A DNA stretch of 64,000 nt, taken from NCBI GenBank assembly GCA_003963305.1, contig RXJR01000006.1, forward strand, positions 182,868-246,867, read 5' to 3'. A model generated the notes under the pieces. It searched no databases and was not told the origin of the DNA. It saw only the letters and a list, made by a program, of their open reading frames with translations. The translations under genes and the position numbers were made by a program. Within the stretch, counting starts at the first letter, position 1. Each line of letters opens with the position of its first letter. Origin of the DNA: Candidatus Melainabacteria bacterium. Lineage in GTDB: Bacteria > Cyanobacteriota > Vampirovibrionia > Obscuribacterales > Obscuribacteraceae. This document shows positions 61,833 to 64,000 of the stretch, one piece after another.

Positions 61833-63173
61833 ATGAAAAAATCTGTTTCTAGAACTTCAATTGCTATCGCAATTCTCACGATCGCGCTTGGTTTACCAGG
61901 CATGGCGCTACCTGATGGAACGGCGAAATCCTCGACTGGAACGTCGAAATCCTCGACCGGAACGTCGAAATCCTCGTCCGGAACGGCAAAATCCTCGTCT
62001 GGAGCGGCAAAATCCGCCGCCACAGCAGAATCCAAGCCAGCCGGAAATTCTGGCAACGGCGCCCAGAAAGCCGCGGGCTCCAGCGCTGAAAGCAAATCGA
62101 CAGCTACTAAAACTGCTGTCTCGGCAGCAAAACGAGCGGTCAATGCCGCGAAAGCAGCCGAATCAGCAGCGCAAGCTGCAGTTGCCGTTCATATGACGCC
62201 GGAAGAAACCGAAAATATCCGTATATACAAACAAGCAAACCGGGCCGTCGTAAACATCTCCAGCCAGACGACAGCCGAAGACGTCTACCTCAATCTCGTG
62301 CCCAAGGAAGGCTTCGGCTCGGGAACGATTATTTCAAGCGACGGATACATCCTCACCAACAACCACGTCATTAACGGAGCCACGAGCGTGCGTGTGACGC
62401 TCTTCGACGGCTCGAGCTATCCAGCCACACTGGTCGGCGACGATCCTCCTAACGACCTGGCTGTGATCAAAATCAACGTCCCGCCGGGCATGAAACTCAC
62501 CACCATTGCCTTCGGTGACTCATCCAATCTGGAAGTCGGACGCCGCGTGCTCGCTATCGGTAATCCGTTCGGCTACGACAGAACAATGTCTTCGGGAATT
62601 ATCTCAAGCCTCGGTCGAACGCTTAGAACCGAGAAAGGAAGATTGATCAAAGGCATAATTCAGACTGACGCCGCCATCAATCCCGGCAATTCAGGCGGTC
62701 CGCTGCTTAACTCAGCAGGACAGATGATTGGCATAACCACTGCAATCTTCAGCAATACAGGTTCTTCAACCGGCATCGGTCTGGCGATTCCCATCAATAT
62801 AGCCAAACGAATTGTGCCCGAACTGATTGCCCACCACGGCGTCAGCCGTCCGGACCTGGGCATCGAACTGTACGAACGCACAGACAAGGGACTGAGAATT
62901 ATCCGACTGGACCCGAACGGTCCGGCTGCAATTGCTGGATTGAGCGGTCCCAAACTGGTAATTTATAAGGACGGCGATTTTGTCTTCAGAAGCATAGATC
63001 GCAGTCTGGCTGACATTATCACCGGTATCGACGGTACTCCCGTCAAAACACTCGATGATTTGCTCTCATATGTAGAGCAGAAGAAAGCTGGTCAAGTGGT
63101 TACACTGACTGTATTGCGCTCAGGGAAGAGCGTCAAAATTCCAGTAAAATTGTCACTCGTAAGTTCAGCATAG
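61833..63173 (+). CDS. HtrA-family serine protease with PDZ domain
   Basis: 446 residues, 2 bases after plsY. Signal peptide 1-~27. An Ala/Ser/Lys-rich linker follows, beginning with a ~7-residue repeat (AKSSTG/TSKSSTG, 4-5 copies, ~30-60). Trypsin-like domain (~135-325): His in TNNHVI, Asp in NDLAVIKI, Ser in GNSGGPLL; the GFGSGTIISSDGYILTNNHV and IQTDAAINPGNSGGP blocks are classic. One PDZ domain (~335-440). HtrA proteases clear damaged envelope proteins. It sits between lipid synthesis and a response regulator. Confidence 0.93.
   Translation: MKKSVSRTSIAIAILTIALGLPGMALPDGTAKSSTGTSKSSTGTSKSSSGTAKSSSGAAKSAATAESKPAGNSGNGAQKAAGSSAESKSTATKTAVSAAKRAVNAAKAAESAAQAAVAVHMTPEETENIRIYKQANRAVVNISSQTTAEDVYLNLVPKEGFGSGTIISSDGYILTNNHVINGATSVRVTLFDGSSYPATLVGDDPPNDLAVIKINVPPGMKLTTIAFGDSSNLEVGRRVLAIGNPFGYDRTMSSGIISSLGRTLRTEKGRLIKGIIQTDAAINPGNSGGPLLNSAGQMIGITTAIFSNTGSSTGIGLAIPINIAKRIVPELIAHHGVSRPDLGIELYERTDKGLRIIRLDPNGPAAIAGLSGPKLVIYKDGDFVFRSIDRSLADIITGIDGTPVKTLDDLLSYVEQKKAGQVVTLTVLRSGKSVKIPVKLSLVSSA
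61920..62018 (+). repeat. 21-bp in-frame repeat inside the HtrA linker
   Basis: Four to five copies of a 21-bp unit close to ACGTCGAAATCCTCGACCGG plus A, giving TSKSSTG heptads. The period keeps frame. Confidence 0.85.
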
Positions 63174-63194
63174 GCTGCGGCCACGGAGAGAAAA

Positions 63195-63914
63195 TTGTCA
63201 AGGATTCTCGTAATAGACGATGATCAAGCCATCGCCGAGTTGGTAAAAGTCAACCTGGAGCTGCTCGGGCATCAGGTCACTACAGCCAACGACGGTATCA
63301 AGGGATTGGCTCTCGCCCAACAGAATAGACCGGACCTGGTCGTACTCGACGTGATGATGCCTGACCTGGACGGTTTTACCGTCTGCCAGCGTCTTCGCCA
63401 GAACCCCACCACTCATCCGATCCCAGTTTTGATGCTCACCGCCCTCGGCATGACCAAAGACAAAGTGACAGGCTTTGATTCCGGCGCCGACGATTACCTG
63501 GTCAAACCTTTCGAAATTCCTGAACTGCAGGTGCGCATCAGAGCCCTGCTGCGCCGCTCCGGCTCCGTGCCGCAGTCGTCAACTCTGCCGGAAATTTTGC
63601 ACGCAGGTGAAATAACGCTAATCCCAGAAAATCTGCAGGCGAAGGTAAAAGAGCGCATCGTCAAATTGACACCGACAGAGTTCGAAATTCTGCATTGCTT
63701 GATGCAACACCACGGTCAAACCGTTTCCACCGGCAAATTGCTGGAAGAAGTCTGGGGCTACTCGCCCGATGATGACGTGGATACAATCCGCGTACATATC
63801 AGACATTTGCGCACTCGTTTGGAAACATCAGATCGCAAATACATCAAAACAGTCTATGGCGGTGGCTACCAGCTCATTTCTGACGGATTCGAGAGAGCCG
63901 CCGGCGAAGCCTGA
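63195..63914 (+). CDS. OmpR-type response regulator resembling cyanobacterial RpaA
   Basis: 239 residues, TTG start with GGAGAG upstream, 21 bases after the protease. Receiver: [23 protein letters not shown], phosphoacceptor Asp52, [28 protein letters not shown]. Winged helix: [55 protein letters not shown]...[13 protein letters not shown]. Text such as [15 protein letters not shown] between the domains and the whole winged-helix block match, from memory, cyanobacterial RpaA (the circadian/phycobilisome regulator). No sensor kinase is adjacent. Confidence 0.9.
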   Translation: MSRILVIDDDQAIAELVKVNLELLGHQVTTANDGIKGLALAQQNRPDLVVLDVMMPDLDGFTVCQRLRQNPTTHPIPVLMLTALGMTKDKVTGFDSGADDYLVKPFEIPELQVRIRALLRRSGSVPQSSTLPEILHAGEITLIPENLQAKVKERIVKLTPTEFEILHCLMQHHGQTVSTGKLLEEVWGYSPDDDVDTIRVHIRHLRTRLETSDRKYIKTVYGGGYQLISDGFERAAGEA

Positions 63915-63937
63915 GCACCACCAGTAGTATCCGAACA

Positions 63938-63970
63938 GACACGGTGCAAACACTCACCGTGTCTTTATTT
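63938..63970 (+). terminator. Rho-independent terminator of the der-plsY-htrA-regulator operon
   Basis: GACACGGTG (63938-63946) and CACCGTGTC (63955-63963) form a perfect 9-bp stem with an 8-base loop, followed by TTTATTT. It lies 24 bases after the regulator stop. Confidence 0.88.
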
Positions 63971-64000
63971 GTTGGTGCAATAAGTAAAGCCCCCAGTAAA

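Overview
The window looks like the chromosome of a non-photosynthetic relative of cyanobacteria (Melainabacteria/Vampirovibrionia, perhaps Obscuribacter-like). This is an inference. It rests on an OmpR-type regulator that resembles cyanobacterial RpaA along its whole length, many secreted low-complexity proteins, CxxC zinc-ribbon proteins and TPR proteins, and GC content of roughly half. I see no rRNA, tRNA, IS element, prophage or CRISPR array. Housekeeping genes present are rnhA, ybaB, recR, bpt, dxs, dnaX, der, plsY and an acylphosphatase. Most other genes are accessory, secreted or signalling genes.

Layout. 1-1371: end of a secreted-esterase gene and a DUF4189-like protein. 1392-5240 (minus): a vWA / PP2C phosphatase / Ser-Thr kinase triad of the TerY-P type, followed by a secreted vWA protein (5799-7055) and a 46-bp hairpin tandem repeat. 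7442-13437: hemQ, a secreted protein, a DUF4091/GH-like protein, a GT2-PqqD fusion and a polysaccharide deacetylase. 13570-17439: RNase HI with a C-terminal hybrid-binding domain, then a minus-strand set of tandem-module histidine kinase, MglA-like GTPase and NarL-type regulator. 17700-25516: DJ-1/PfpI, TPR and zinc-ribbon proteins, truncated haemoglobin, S4 protein, aldo/keto reductase and MFS transporter. 25681-29615 (minus): GlcG/HbpS-like, M28 peptidase, RidA, a membrane protein and an ArsB-like transporter. 29751-33788: methyltransferase, two LRV-repeat proteins, two paralogous acyltransferases and a small membrane protein. 33995-37841: ybaB, recR, bpt, dxs. 38268-43028: a minisatellite and a run of secreted proteins. 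43143-49527: a large VIT-vWA protein and several unknowns. 49738-53950: a CHASE2 histidine kinase, its NarL-type regulator and a secreted protein. 54106-59495: dnaX, acylphosphatase and an HTH/J-domain protein. 59742-63914: a der-plsY-htrA-RpaA-like operon with a clear terminator.

The strongest new signal is a palindrome, TGGGGT-NN-ACCCYA. I found it four times by eye. Each copy lies upstream of one of a coherent set of genes: the tandem-module kinase, the GTPase-regulator pair, the CHASE2 kinase-regulator operon, and the VIT-vWA envelope protein. The two NarL-type regulators are close paralogs. The simplest reading is a shared operator that makes the two signalling loci and an envelope target one autoregulated circuit. 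The first kinase is itself odd: it has two kinase modules with complementary degeneration.

A second recurring pattern is short direct repeats placed on or just after stop codons at about nine gene 3' ends. Some copies have expanded into arrays (23 bp x 8, 20 bp x 5.6).
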